From positions 105,287-169,286 of the forward strand of contig NZ_MJGI01000027.1 of the NCBI RefSeq assembly GCF_001864835.1: a stretch of 64,000 nt of DNA, in the 5' to 3' direction. Made by a program: the position numbers and the translations under genes. This document shows, piece by piece, positions 50,251 through 58,759 of this stretch. The DNA is from Curtobacterium sp. MCBA15_001 (GTDB taxonomy: Bacteria > Actinomycetota > Actinomycetes > Actinomycetales > Microbacteriaceae). The notes under the pieces are model-generated. The model worked only from the letters and a program-made list of their open reading frames with translations, was not told the origin of the DNA and did no database searches. Each line of letters opens with the position of its first letter. Position 1 is the stretch's first letter.

Positions 50251-50736
50251 CTACCGAACAACGAGATCGCGTCGGTAGTACACGTGCGACTGGTCGCGCT
50301 TGATCTCGATGAGACCGTTCTTCTCGAGGACACGTTGCGAGGGGGTGTTCCCCAGTTCCGTGTCCGCGAGCGCAATCAGCGCCCCGCGCGTCGCGGCGTG
50401 CTGAAGTCCGAGCTGCACGGCTTCGCTCGCGAGTCCCGCGCCTCGGGCTGAGGGAACCAGGCCGTACCCGAACTCGACCGTTCCCTTGTCGTCCGGCGCA
50501 TCGAAGAATCCGAAACCACCGATGGCGAGGCCATCCGACCGCCGCCGAACGAGGTACATGGTGAACTCCGGATCCGCTGCGGTCTCGGCAGCGAGGGCCC
50601 GGAGTGGGTCCAGTTCGTCGGCGAACGGGTACTCGGGGTGCCAATCGTCACCGGGACGCTCGTCCCGCACGACGATGCGGCGCGCCATCGCCGGTGAGAT
50701 CCCCTGAAGCACAGTCCGGCTACCGACAAGTGTCAT
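50251..50736 (-). CDS. GNAT-family N-acetyltransferase
   Basis: Cytoplasmic acetyltransferase of 161 aa (acetyl-CoA donor). GNAT core: MYLVRRRSDGLAIGGFGFFD, VEFGYGLVPSARGAGLASEA (with the acetyl-CoA pyrophosphate loop as ARGAGLA) and NTPSQRVLEKNGL. This RimJ/RimL-like layout often modifies proteins or small amines. ATG at 50734-50736 is preceded by no strong ribosome site. It is adjacent to the PIN remnant, and its arrival may have removed that gene's 5' end. Substrate unknown. Confidence 0.9.
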   Translation of the reverse strand: MTLVGSRTVLQGISPAMARRIVVRDERPGDDWHPEYPFADELDPLRALAAETAADPEFTMYLVRRRSDGLAIGGFGFFDAPDDKGTVEFGYGLVPSARGAGLASEAVQLGLQHAATRGALIALADTELGNTPSQRVLEKNGLIEIKRDQSHVYYRRDLVVR

Positions 50737-50822
50737 GCCCTGATGCTCTCAGACCAGGCTGCCCGGTAGGGCAGCCAACCCGATAGAGGGTCCCTAACCG
50801 GGACGCGGGTCCCGACTTGTGC

Positions 50823-51335
50823 TCACGTGTGCGGTGTGGAGTCCTTCTTCCGTAGAAGAAGGCCGAGCGGCGCGGTGATGAGGACGGCCAGCGTGAGTGT
50901 CATGAGGGATGCGACGTTTGCCTGGCGGGCAGCTTGTGCAGTACCTGCATCAGTCACGTACTGCGTCTGGGTGAACAGCCTGAAGCAGATGTCCAGCGAG
51001 AGTGTGACGAGGAACGCAGTCAGGGGGAGCGCCCACGGCAGCCAGGCCGCCGGCGGGCGCGACCAAAGCAGGAGAAGACACGCCGCAAGACTGACGGCAA
51101 TCAGGATCGCGAGCGTCACGAACCAGCCCCACCCGAAGTAAGCGAACGCAGTTCGTGCAGCCGCGTTCGACCAGGATGCTTGTTCCGTGGGCCAGTAGCG
51201 AACGAGCAGGAGATTACCCAGGACCGTCGCGGCCAGCCAAGACAGACCGACGACGATCCCGAGCGGCGCTGACCGACGGCCGCTAAACCGTTGAGTGTGC
51301 GCGACTGCGCGTGTTCGACTGGTCACGTCGCACAT
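50823..51335 (-). CDS. Hypothetical membrane protein with four predicted helices (170 aa)
   Basis: No named family recognised. Four hydrophobic segments: LGIVVGLSWLAATVLGNLLL, GWGWFVTLAILIAVSLAACL, WLPWALPLTAFLVTLSL, and LMTLTLAVLITAPLGLLL, with a basic C-terminus RKKDS. ATG at 51333-51335 has GGAGG ten bases upstream. It lies convergent to the acetyltransferase and divergent from the LuxR gene. Confidence 0.75.
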   Translation of the reverse strand: MCDVTSRTRAVAHTQRFSGRRSAPLGIVVGLSWLAATVLGNLLLVRYWPTEQASWSNAAARTAFAYFGWGWFVTLAILIAVSLAACLLLLWSRPPAAWLPWALPLTAFLVTLSLDICFRLFTQTQYVTDAGTAQAARQANVASLMTLTLAVLITAPLGLLLRKKDSTPHT

Positions 51336-51599
51336 GGTCCCATGACCTCCGCAGATTGAAGAGCAACGCGAATCGCTTGGCAAGAGCATCCTGCCGCTGG
51401 GCCAAGTCTTCAAGGAACGCCTCCGCGATGAGTACCGCGGCCTGGTCGTCCAACTCCTCCGGCAGCGAGAAGGAACGAAGCTTTGCTGGAGGGAGCGGGG
51501 GAGACCATGAGGGAGTCCTACGGAAGGATGAGTCCGACTTCCGTACGAACGTGCCGCGAAGAGCCCTGGTAGGACTTGTCGTAGTCGTACCGTGAAGCC

Positions 51600-52406
51600 A
51601 TGTGGAAACGGTTGCTGGTGTTCGGCCCACCTTCGCTTGCGCTTGCGTTGCTGGCCGGCTGGTGGGTCACGCAGCGTGCCGGCATCGTCGACGTGGTTCC
51701 AACCCGGGACGAGACCTTCCTCACGAATCCCTACGCAGTGCTCGTAATGATCGGATACGCCGTCGTCCTCGGCGTTTCGGGCTTCCGCCCCCGCCAGTCA
51801 GTCTTGCTGCTCATCGTCCTCGTTGGTCTCCAGCTGCTTTTCTGGCCAGCTCGCTTCAGCCAGTTGAGCTGGGTCGGCTACCTCATCCTTTTGCCCCTGC
51901 CCGCGGTAGTCGCCCGCTCCAGCTCCGCCCACGCGCGAACCTCGGCCCTTGCGCTTCTGCTCACCGCATCCGCCGCGATCGGAGCGCTTCTGACCATCCC
52001 CGCACTGTCCGTTTCGGGCCAGTGGGGGCTTGTGAACGGGCGACCGTGGGACGGTGACCTCGCGGTGAACGCACTCGTTTGGGTCGTGGTCAGCCTTGCC
52101 GCGACTGCCGGCTCCTGGAAGGTCGGGCGCGATCGCCGGCCAGAACGGGTCGAACCGGCGTTGCGAGGGCTCCCTGTCGCGGACCCGGAGCCAGTGAGCA
52201 TGCTCTCGCCGCGAGAGCGCGAGATCTTCGCACTCGTCGCCGAAGGGCGCTCAAATGCTGACATCGCGCGATCCGCTTTCATCAGTGAAGCAACGGTCAA
52301 GACCCATGTCGGAAAGATCCTGACGAAGCTCGGCCTGTCCTCGAGGAGCGAGCTCATCGCGTTCGCCTACAGAACAGGACTGATCACACCGAACTCACCT
52401 GAATAG
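51600..52406 (+). CDS. Membrane-anchored LuxR-type transcriptional regulator
   Basis: Protein of 268 aa with about six hydrophobic helices in residues 1-175 and a C-terminal LuxR/FixJ HTH (residues about 198-262): [38 protein letters not shown], then [15 protein letters not shown]. It has no receiver, PAS or kinase domain, so the membrane part is likely the sensor and the regulator acts from the membrane. ATG 51600 directly begins the first helix. There is no obvious target operon beside it. One-component membrane LuxR proteins are known but uncommon. Confidence 0.88.
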   Translation: MWKRLLVFGPPSLALALLAGWWVTQRAGIVDVVPTRDETFLTNPYAVLVMIGYAVVLGVSGFRPRQSVLLLIVLVGLQLLFWPARFSQLSWVGYLILLPLPAVVARSSSAHARTSALALLLTASAAIGALLTIPALSVSGQWGLVNGRPWDGDLAVNALVWVVVSLAATAGSWKVGRDRRPERVEPALRGLPVADPEPVSMLSPREREIFALVAEGRSNADIARSAFISEATVKTHVGKILTKLGLSSRSELIAFAYRTGLITPNSPE

Positions 52407-52578
52407 CCAGCGGCCTGTGCGTGCTTCTCTCGGCTCGCGCGAAGCCCACCGGAGGGCCGACGCAACCACAGTCGATGCAGCACCGACCTGGTCGATGGAA
52501 CATCTAATGCCGGCATGAGTTCGGTCCGATGCATGTATCCGTCCTTCTCGGTGTCCGGCAATGGATGCTTAACCGAAC

Positions 52579-53232
52579 TCAGCGCAGGGCGCGCTTCCAC
52601 GTCTCGAGCCAGGGGATGACGTCGCGCAGGTCCTTCGTGTCAACGGCGGCGGATGCGGCAGCCCGCGCCATCGAACCGGCGTTCAGAGCGAGCGATGTCG
52701 GTAGGACCTCGAACAGGGGAATGTCGGACAGACTGTCTCCGATGGCGCAGCAGCGATCAATCGGGACACCGCGCTCCGCCGCGAGTTGGAGGGCACCGTC
52801 TCGCTTGTCGTACTCGTTGAAGTGTTCCGCCACAGTGCCGTCATAGACGGTCCCAACGACGTGAACACGTGGACCACCGTTCGCGGTGAAGCCGTGGCAT
52901 CTCGCGATCGCCTCTCCCACCGGCTGCCAAGCAAGAGACGCGAGGACAGGCTCGACATCGTGGTCGACGCACCAAGCGACCACGTCGTCGATGCCGGCGA
53001 TCAGTGGAAGTCCCTCGAGCCATTCGGCAACGGTCCGCGTCTGAGTCCCACGCCACCCTTCGGCGTCGATGACGCTGACTTCCTCGTTCGTCAGCTCGCC
53101 CGCGGCGTAGCGCTGCTCAGCAGCGTCGAGCGCGTCTTGATGTCCGAAGTGCTCGGCGAGGAAGCTGCTGCTGGACTTCGACGGAACTAGCGTGCCGTCG
53201 ATGTCGAAGAAGGCGATTCCTCGGGTACTCAT
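52579..53232 (-). CDS. HAD-superfamily (HAD-IB, SerB-like) phosphatase
   Basis: Hydrolase of 217 aa. HAD motif I FFDIDGTLV (nucleophile Asp10, acid Asp12); cap with ELTNEEVSVI; motif II around VLASLAW (Ser in place); Lys in NEYDKRDGAL; motif III CCAIGDSLSDIPLFE. HAD-IB members dephosphorylate small metabolites such as phosphoserine or phospholipid head groups. ATG 53232 chosen by homology start; the longer frame is rejected. Substrate unknown. Confidence 0.9.
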   Translation of the reverse strand: MSTRGIAFFDIDGTLVPSKSSSSFLAEHFGHQDALDAAEQRYAAGELTNEEVSVIDAEGWRGTQTRTVAEWLEGLPLIAGIDDVVAWCVDHDVEPVLASLAWQPVGEAIARCHGFTANGGPRVHVVGTVYDGTVAEHFNEYDKRDGALQLAAERGVPIDRCCAIGDSLSDIPLFEVLPTSLALNAGSMARAAASAAVDTKDLRDVIPWLETWKRALR

Positions 53233-53356
53233 GCTCGGAGCGTAGTCAGACTCACATCGCGGGCACTGTCCCGATCGCCGGTCGTTCAACGGGCGCCGCA
53301 GCTCGTCGCGCTGGTGCGATCGCCGACCAACGTCGTTCGTCTCACTTGCCGATCGC

Positions 53357-53794
53357 CTATTGGACACCTGGAGTGGGCATGACGAGGTGCATCCCGGTTC
53401 GTCCGGGGGCGACGTCGACGAAGCCGCGTTGCTCGTAGAGGCGTCTGCCCGGTGGGTCAGCCGTGAGGGTCACGTAGGCCCCCTGAGGCGCGTGCTCAGC
53501 GATGTGAGCCAGGAGGGCGTCGAGGATGGCGCCTCCGATCCCTCGGCCTTGGTGCGCGGGGAGGGTCGCCATGTCGGCGATGAGGAAGTACCAGGCGCCG
53601 TCGCCGACGACACGTCCCATCCCGACGACGTTCCCTGAGGTGTCGATGACGTGCCGGAAGGTCCAGGAGCCGGTCAGCGCGCCGGCACCTTGGGCTCCGC
53701 TCTTGGGCGACAGACCGCTCTCGACTCGCAGCCGGAGGTAGCCGGCCAAGGGTGGCGGCCCATCGAGGAGGCGGTAGTCACGGTGCAGGGGCAT
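53357..53794 (-). CDS. GNAT-family N-acetyltransferase
   Basis: Acetyltransferase of 145 aa. GNAT signature at LIADMATLPAHQGRGIGGAI (acetyl-CoA loop QGRGIG) followed by LDALLAHIAEHAP and RRLYEQRGFVD. The N-terminus MPLHRDYRLLDGPPPLAGYL matches the usual start of this small actinobacterial group, fixing ATG 53794 although the frame is open 100 codons further upstream. Substrate unknown. Confidence 0.9.
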   Translation of the reverse strand: MPLHRDYRLLDGPPPLAGYLRLRVESGLSPKSGAQGAGALTGSWTFRHVIDTSGNVVGMGRVVGDGAWYFLIADMATLPAHQGRGIGGAILDALLAHIAEHAPQGAYVTLTADPPGRRLYEQRGFVDVAPGRTGMHLVMPTPGVQ

Positions 53795-54088
53795 GTCTCG
53801 AGTCTTCCCGACGAGAGGCAGCAGCTCAAGGAGCGCCGGGGTGCAGATTGGTTCTGTGAGCAGCCATGTGTCAGCTGCTCCTCGCCTGGTCTTGACGACC
53901 GATGCGGTCACATATGTGCACTCGAGAGCGAGCGAGCGAGCGGGCGGGCGGGCAGAGAAGGACCCCGAGACCGGCCGGGGCTCCATCTGTACGCGTTCGA
54001 GACGCCTGCCCTTGAGGGCGCACTCGTAGGCCGTACCCAGCAGGTTCGTGACGGGGACGGGTGCCACCCCAGCGCGGAACGGCACGGG
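53795..54088. other. Non-coding flank of the IS element with a simple repeat
   Basis: The minus-strand frame of the acetyltransferase stays open here but shows no domain. A short tetranucleotide-like run (GAGC/GCGA then GGGC units) sits at 53923-53952. No other feature. Confidence 0.45.
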
Positions 54089-54091
54089 GTC

Positions 54092-54116
54092 TGAACTGCA
54101 CCCCACAACTTGGACA
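54092..54116 (+). repeat. Left terminal inverted repeat of the IS3 element
   Basis: 25 bp starting TGAACTGCACCCC. It pairs with 57099-57123 with one mismatch (C versus G at position 18), and GTC target duplication bases lie directly outside. Confidence 0.88.
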
Positions 54117-54141
54117 CCTGTTCCTGACGAAGGGCGTGCGG

Positions 54142-55761
54142 ATGAAGGTCGCGGAGGTTACGGCGAAGAAGGTCGAGTTCGCGAGGCTGCTGGCAGTGGG
54201 GCTAACGGTTCTCGAAGCGGGGCGTGCAGTGGGGATCGGGGCGACGTCGAGTAGACGATGGGCTGCGTTAGTCCGCAGCGGGGGTGTCGAACGGCTCGTG
54301 CTGGTCAGCGCCGGAGACCGACCCGCCGTACCGTTCGCCCTGAAGTGGCAGGCCGTCAAAGCGGTGAACGCCGGTCATAGTCAGACCTCCGTCATGGAGG
54401 CGCTACGGCTTCCTTCCGAGACCAGCATCCGGAACTGGCCGCGCGCGGTCGCTGAGTACGGGGCCGCCGGAATCGGGGGCACCGAGTCGGCTGTTACGGC
54501 AGCGGACCTACTTCCGATGCCGAGCTTTCGTGCTCCTGCCAACGTGCGGCATTCCGAAGAAGCGCGTCGGGTCTTCGCAGCTGTCGTTGCTGCTGGGGAC
54601 GGATATGAGACGGCGTCCAAGCAGGCCGGGGTGCCGATGTCGACTGCGTGGGCGTGGTACCACCGGCTCCGCCGAGGCGAGTCCATATCGTTGGCCGCCG
54701 TGGCACCAACGAAGTCCTATACCGCCGAACTCAAGCTCGCAGCTGCTCGTGCGGTCGTCGATGACGGTATGACTCGCGCGGAGGCGCTCGCGCACTTCGG
54801 CGTCAGGTCGCATGCAAGCCTTGGCGCGTGGATGCAGGCGTACCGGCGTCATGGAGCGTCGGCGTTCGACTCTGTATCGCCCGCCCCTGCCACTCGATCT
54901 TCACCGAGCGACGATCTGTTCGCTCAGCTCGACCCTGCGCTCCCAATCGATGTCAAAGTGCAGATGGTCACCGCCCTCGCGGACAGGCATCCGGTTCGAG
55001 TACTCCTACGGACGGTGAAGCTCGCGCCGAGCACCTACTACTACCGTCGGTCTCGGCCGCCGAAAACGGACCGGTATGCGCAGATTCGTCCGCTACTGCG
55101 CAGCTCCTTCCATAGGGCCTATCGGGCATACGGCTACCGCGGACTCCGGCTTGAGCTCCGTCACGAGCATGGAGTACGTATCAGCGGGAAGACGACACGT
55201 CGCCTGATGCGAGAGGAGAGCTGCCGTTGTCTGGTTCGGCGCCGCAAGCCCCGAACCACCCGACCAGACGCCCCCGAGAATGTTTTCGCACCCAACCTGC
55301 TGCGACGGGACTGGTCGACCACCACGACGGGGCAGAAGTGGGTGACCGATGTCACACAGTTCAGCATTAACGGGCAGCTGCTGTTCCTGTAGCCACTAAT
55401 TGATCTGCACTCACGACAGGTGATCTCCTACCGGCTCGACACCAACCAGAACATGCCGATGGTCCTCGAGATGCTCATCGCAGCTCTTCCCCAAGCAGAT
55501 CGCGGGGCAACCGTCCTGCACTCGGACCGAGGATGGCAATACCAGCATCACGCCTTCCGCAACCTGCTGCGCGACCATGGCGTAACGCAGTCCATCTCGC
55601 GGAGTGGCAACTGTTACGACAACGCTATTGCCGAGAACTTCTTCTCGCACTTCAAGCAGGAGTTCCTTCGCGGCCGCACGTTCGACCTCGGTTCATTCCC
55701 CGACGAACTCGATCAATGGATCGAGTGGTTCAACACGAAGCGCATCCGAACGGCCCGCTGA
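54142..55761 (+). pseudogene. IS3-family transposase, single frame interrupted by a TAG codon
   Basis: The ATG at 54142 opens a product with two or more N-terminal HTH segments (EFARLLAVGLTVLEAGRAVG; SYTAELKLAAARAVVDDGMT) fused in one frame to an IS150-type OrfB. The DDE residues are present: WVTDVTQF, LHSDRGWQYQ and DNAIAENFFSHFKQ. A TAG at 55390-55392, just after QLLFL, splits the catalytic domain, with the frame continuing PLIDLHSRQVIS. The 3' end also stops early at KRIRTAR. Either the transposase is dead, or the amber codon is read through, or it is a sequence error. No programmed-frameshift arrangement is seen. Confidence 0.85.
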
Positions 55762-55803
55762 GGTGGTGCGCCGCTCTCGTAGAAGACGTGCACGACGGCT
55801 TGG

Positions 55804-56334
55804 TCAAGCAGGCGACGTCGCGCCGGAAACGAACCACTCCAGCGTGTTCGCGATGAGAGCATCGAAGCTGGCAACCCGGCGGAGAACAAGACGCTGGTCG
55901 CTGCGTGTGCGAACGAGGACGACATCGCCAGCGATCTGGCAGCGGGCAAACAGAGCCGCGCCAGCACCCCGGCGCAGAGGAACCAACGTCCCTTCGACAT
56001 CCACCGCACCAACCTCCGGTCCGCTGGCCGCGTCGCTGTCGAAACCGAGTCGCCGTTCGACATCCAGGTCGTTCGCGCTGTACGTAGCGATGGTCGTCGT
56101 CGCGGGCCTGTCCTGGGTGGGACGCAAACCGTCCCAGTACTCCGTCCAAGCGTACGGATCGCCATACCAACCGGAGGCGTCCTCGCCCACCGGCATCTCG
56201 ACCACGATCCCGACTGCCATGGGGTCAGCAAGCTCAAAGGCCGTCACTTCTGGGGCGCGGCGGCGCATCCGCTCAGCCGTCTCGATGATTCGGGCGTGTG
56301 TCCGCGAGGGGTCGATGTTCTCTGAGACATGCAT
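55804..56334 (-). CDS. IS passenger gene 1: unrecognised 176-aa protein
   Basis: No family recognised. Soluble, acidic and beta-rich: PEVTAFELADPMAVGIVVEM, GEDASGWYGDPYAWTEYWDG, then ALFARCQIAGDVVLVRTRSD and a terminal helix ending LEWFVSG. ATG 56334. It lies inside the IS3 element, divergent from the secreted passenger protein, so the two share a 125-bp promoter region. No resistance, toxin or immunity motif is visible. The residue pattern looks like a folded protein rather than decay. Confidence 0.7.
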   Translation of the reverse strand: MHVSENIDPSRTHARIIETAERMRRRAPEVTAFELADPMAVGIVVEMPVGEDASGWYGDPYAWTEYWDGLRPTQDRPATTTIATYSANDLDVERRLGFDSDAASGPEVGAVDVEGTLVPLRRGAGAALFARCQIAGDVVLVRTRSDQRLVLRRVASFDALIANTLEWFVSGATSPA

Positions 56335-56458
56335 GGCCGCAAGATACCTGTCTACGGGGGTAGAACGCTAGGGTCTTCAGAGGGATGTTTCCGTTGCGGT
56401 ACTAGGTCTACTGTGGCGTTCGTGTCGCCAGGGGGGTGGCACGGAAACGGACTGTTCG

Positions 56459-57010
56459 ATGAAGAAATCACGACCGATGATCGCCGGCCTCGCCCTTCTG
56501 GCCCTCGCCGGCTCGCTCGCCGCTGCGGCTCCCGCTTCAGCGGAACCAACCACCGGCACCACGACCACGATCCCGATGAGCGTGGACTGTTCGAAGACAA
56601 CGCCCGAGCAGATCGCCGCTGGGCACGCGCAGGGTTGGGACTTCTGCGGTGGAGGTACAAGCAGCCCTGCTGCACCAGGCGGAGCGGTTAAGCGCGACCG
56701 AGTCAGCGCTGACTGCGGAACTGCGTCGATCTACACGGATCGCGTGGCAAAGGGTAAGGGCCACGTCAGCTGGAGCCTGTTCTCAACGAAGGGCAACATC
56801 CTGCACCGAGACCTGGTCGTCAACTGGGGCCCCGCTGGCTCGACACACTTCCCCGACATCTCGTTCATGAACTCCGCCGACTACTCCAAGACCAAGACGG
56901 TGCTTGCAAGCGGCAAGCTCGGAGCCAACATGCACGGGTTCGTGGTCGTTGGAAGCCTGCAGGTGTCCTGCACCATCCCATCGGTTTACGCCGACAGCGT
57001 CAACATCTAG
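56459..57010 (+). CDS. IS passenger gene 2: secreted 183-aa protein
   Basis: Sec signal peptide (residues 1-28: MKKSRPMIAGLALLALAGSL, cut after APASA), then a Thr-rich linker and a small beta-rich domain with four Cys (VDCSKT, DFCGGG, ADCGTA, VSCTIP) likely forming two disulfides. No family recognised. It has its own strong terminator inside the element, showing it is a complete transcription unit carried by the IS. Possible roles (secreted effector, inhibitor or surface protein) are speculation. Confidence 0.78.
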   Translation: MKKSRPMIAGLALLALAGSLAAAAPASAEPTTGTTTTIPMSVDCSKTTPEQIAAGHAQGWDFCGGGTSSPAAPGGAVKRDRVSADCGTASIYTDRVAKGKGHVSWSLFSTKGNILHRDLVVNWGPAGSTHFPDISFMNSADYSKTKTVLASGKLGANMHGFVVVGSLQVSCTIPSVYADSVNI

Positions 57011-57031
57011 ACGCACACCGACCGACGAAAG

Positions 57032-57064
57032 GGGCCGCCTCGCTTGAAGCGAGGCGGCCCTTTT
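57032..57064 (+). terminator. Intrinsic terminator of the secreted passenger gene
   Basis: A 12-bp perfect stem (GGGCCGCCTCGC pairing with GCGAGGCGGCCC) with a TTGAA loop, followed by TTTTG, starts 21 bp after the stop codon. It lies inside the IS3 element, just before its right end. Confidence 0.88.
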
Positions 57065-57098
57065 GTCGCACCAACGGCAGTAGAGTGCACGGACCAAC

Positions 57099-57123
57099 TG
57101 TCCAACTTGTGGGGTGCAGTTCA
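57099..57123 (-). repeat. Right terminal inverted repeat of the IS3 element
   Basis: Inverse complement of 54092-54116 with one mismatch. Followed by GTC, the second copy of the target duplication. Confidence 0.88.
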
Positions 57124-57216
57124 GTCTTGGCTTCGGTGATTTCTGGCCAGGTCGTCGACTGGTCGAACGCGGACGGTTCTCAGTGGGTTGCCCGGCTGTT
57201 AGCTCGGGCAACGTGA

Positions 57217-57627
57217 CTAGTTGAGCAACTTCGCGAGCAGTCGCTGAAGTTCGGTCTGCTCGTCCGCGTCGAGGCGCACGAGACATTCATCGAATTTCAC
57301 GGAGAGAATCTCGAGCGCCTTGTCGAGGGTCTGTGCGCCTTCGGGGGTGAGGGCGAGGCGGTGCCGGCGAAGGTCGGCGGGATCGATCTCCCTGCGAACG
57401 AAGCCCTTGGCCTCGAGGTTCTTCAGGTACACGGTCACGCTGGCTTTGGGCAGGACGAGCCGCGCGGCGAGTTCTGCAGGGTAGGGGCAGTCGTCGATCT
57501 CGCCGAGGACGAAGAACTCCTTCGCCTCTAGCCCGAGCGTCTCGATCTCCGGAGCGCAGTCGTTCATGACCCGGGTCAGCACCTGGTGGTTCAACGACCA
57601 GATCCGGGCAGCACTGGAGGTGTTCAT
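57217..57627 (-). CDS. MarR-family transcriptional regulator
   Basis: Repressor of 136 aa with the MarR winged helix: EFFVLGEIDDCPYPAELAAR, LVLPKASVTVYLKNLEAKGF, then the wing REIDPADLRRHRLALTPEG. ATG at 57625-57627. It is divergent from an alpha/beta-hydrolase gene, with two palindromes in between, so it probably represses that gene and itself in response to a small phenolic or reactive ligand. Confidence 0.93.
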   Translation of the reverse strand: MNTSSAARIWSLNHQVLTRVMNDCAPEIETLGLEAKEFFVLGEIDDCPYPAELAARLVLPKASVTVYLKNLEAKGFVRREIDPADLRRHRLALTPEGAQTLDKALEILSVKFDECLVRLDADEQTELQRLLAKLLN

Positions 57628-57647
57628 CGATACTCCTGATCGTGATG

Positions 57648-57677
57648 GTACAGTCCTGTACTAGTTCCAATCGGAAC
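57648..57677. promoter_or_regulatory. Twin MarR operator candidates
   Basis: GTACAG-TC-CTGTAC (57648-57661) and GTTCC-AATC-GGAAC (57664-57677) are two adjacent inverted repeats, about 20 bp upstream of the marR start. They lie in the 126-bp gap to the hydrolase gene. The first is a perfect 14-bp dyad. Confidence 0.6.
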
Positions 57678-57753
57678 ATTCATATTCTCGGACAACCTGG
57701 CCCGATGAACAGTCTACTTCGCAGCGTTCAGCCCCTCGGAAGGATCGACCCCC

Positions 57754-58689
57754 ATGTCGACCACGCAGGACATCTCCTTCACCAACGACACCTTCGACCT
57801 CGCCGGCCAGCTCCACCTGCCAGACGGCTTCAGCGAGGACCGCTCCTACCCAGCGGTCGTCATCTCCACCCCCGGCAGCAGCGTCAAGGAGCAGATCGGC
57901 GCGAACTACGGTCGAGGCCTCGCCGACCGCGGCTACGTCGCCCTCGCCTTCGACCCGGGCTTCCAGGGCCAGAGCGGCGGCCACCCGCGCGACCTCGAGA
58001 ACCCAGCCGCGCGCATCGACGACATCCGCTTCGCCGTGGACCACCTCACAACGCTGCCGTACGTCGACAACACCCAGATCGGCGCCCTCGGCATCTGCGC
58101 CGGTGGCGGCTACGCGGTCAGCGCCACCATGACCGACCACCGCATCAAGGCCCTCGGCACAGTGGTGCCCGTCAACGTCGGGCGAGCATTCCGCCAGGCC
58201 GACACCTCCTCCAAGGGCTCCGCGATCGCAATGATCGACGCCGTCGGCGACAAGCGCACCGCGGCCGCCGCCGGCGAGGACGTCGATCGCGCCATGTGGA
58301 TCCCCGACACCGCGGACCAGGCGGCGGCCTTCGGCATCACCGACGTCGACACGCTCGAGGCCGTGCGGTTCTACCGGACACCGCGCGGGTACAACGAGCA
58401 CTCCACGAACCGCCGCTACTTCACCAGCGACGCCATGATGCTCGGCTACGACGCCTTCAACCTCGTCGAGGAGCTCCTCAGCCAGCCCCTCCAGGTCATC
58501 GTCGGCGGCCGCCTCGGCACGACGTTCTCCTACTCCGACGGCCTCGCCCTCTGGGAGAAAGCGCCGAACGCCAAGAACTTCCACGTCATCGACGGGGCAG
58601 GCCACTACGAGATGTACGACGACCCCAAGTACGTCAACGAGGCCGCCGACACCCTCGACGTCTTCTTCCGGGAGCACCTCGCCAGCTGA
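57754..58689 (+). CDS. Alpha/beta-hydrolase with Cys nucleophile (YcjY/dienelactone-hydrolase-like)
   Basis: Cytoplasmic hydrolase of 311 aa. The nucleophile elbow reads GICAGGGYA, i.e. Gly-x-Cys-x-Gly rather than Gly-x-Ser-x-Gly, near residue 113. The oxyanion region is STPGSSVKEQ and the catalytic His is in GAGHYEMYDD. Cys nucleophiles occur in dienelactone hydrolases and some YcjY-type proteins. ATG 57754 follows a GGAAGGA site. It is divergent from the MarR gene with twin operators, so it is probably induced by the compound it hydrolyses. Confidence 0.9.
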   Translation: MSTTQDISFTNDTFDLAGQLHLPDGFSEDRSYPAVVISTPGSSVKEQIGANYGRGLADRGYVALAFDPGFQGQSGGHPRDLENPAARIDDIRFAVDHLTTLPYVDNTQIGALGICAGGGYAVSATMTDHRIKALGTVVPVNVGRAFRQADTSSKGSAIAMIDAVGDKRTAAAAGEDVDRAMWIPDTADQAAAFGITDVDTLEAVRFYRTPRGYNEHSTNRRYFTSDAMMLGYDAFNLVEELLSQPLQVIVGGRLGTTFSYSDGLALWEKAPNAKNFHVIDGAGHYEMYDDPKYVNEAADTLDVFFREHLAS

Positions 58690-58759
58690 ATCTCTCGACA
58701 GTGTGCGCTGTCGCTCATGACTCTCGTTAAGTAGCCGATCCGCTACCGGGCGGCGTCGT

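Larger units (their letters stand above)
54092..57123 (+). mobile_element. IS3-family (IS150-type) element of 3,032 bp with two passenger genes
   Basis: The left end begins TGAACTGCACCCCACAAC at 54092. The right end is its inverse, ending GGGGTGCAGTTCA at 57123, with 24 of 25 end bases matching. Both sides are flanked by GTC (54089-54091 and 57124-57126), a 3-bp target duplication as IS3 elements make. Inside are a transposase (with an amber codon) and, unusually, two further genes at 55804-56334 and 56459-57010 plus a terminator. Typical IS3 elements are 1.2-1.7 kb, so this looks like a cargo-bearing ('transporter') IS that moved as one unit. Confidence 0.88.

Noticed and set aside
51283..51630. 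Minus-strand frame with a protein-like segment (LPEELDDQAAVLIAEAFLED)
   Set aside because: The helix-like part is convincing in composition, but no start or ribosome site gives a sensible protein, and it overlaps the start of the 170-aa membrane protein and the LuxR promoter. Could be a small remnant; not annotated.
53795..54106. Upstream extension of the GNAT frame (100 codons)
   Set aside because: It crosses the IS left end and a simple repeat. The GNAT family start is at 53794, so the extension is probably chance openness.
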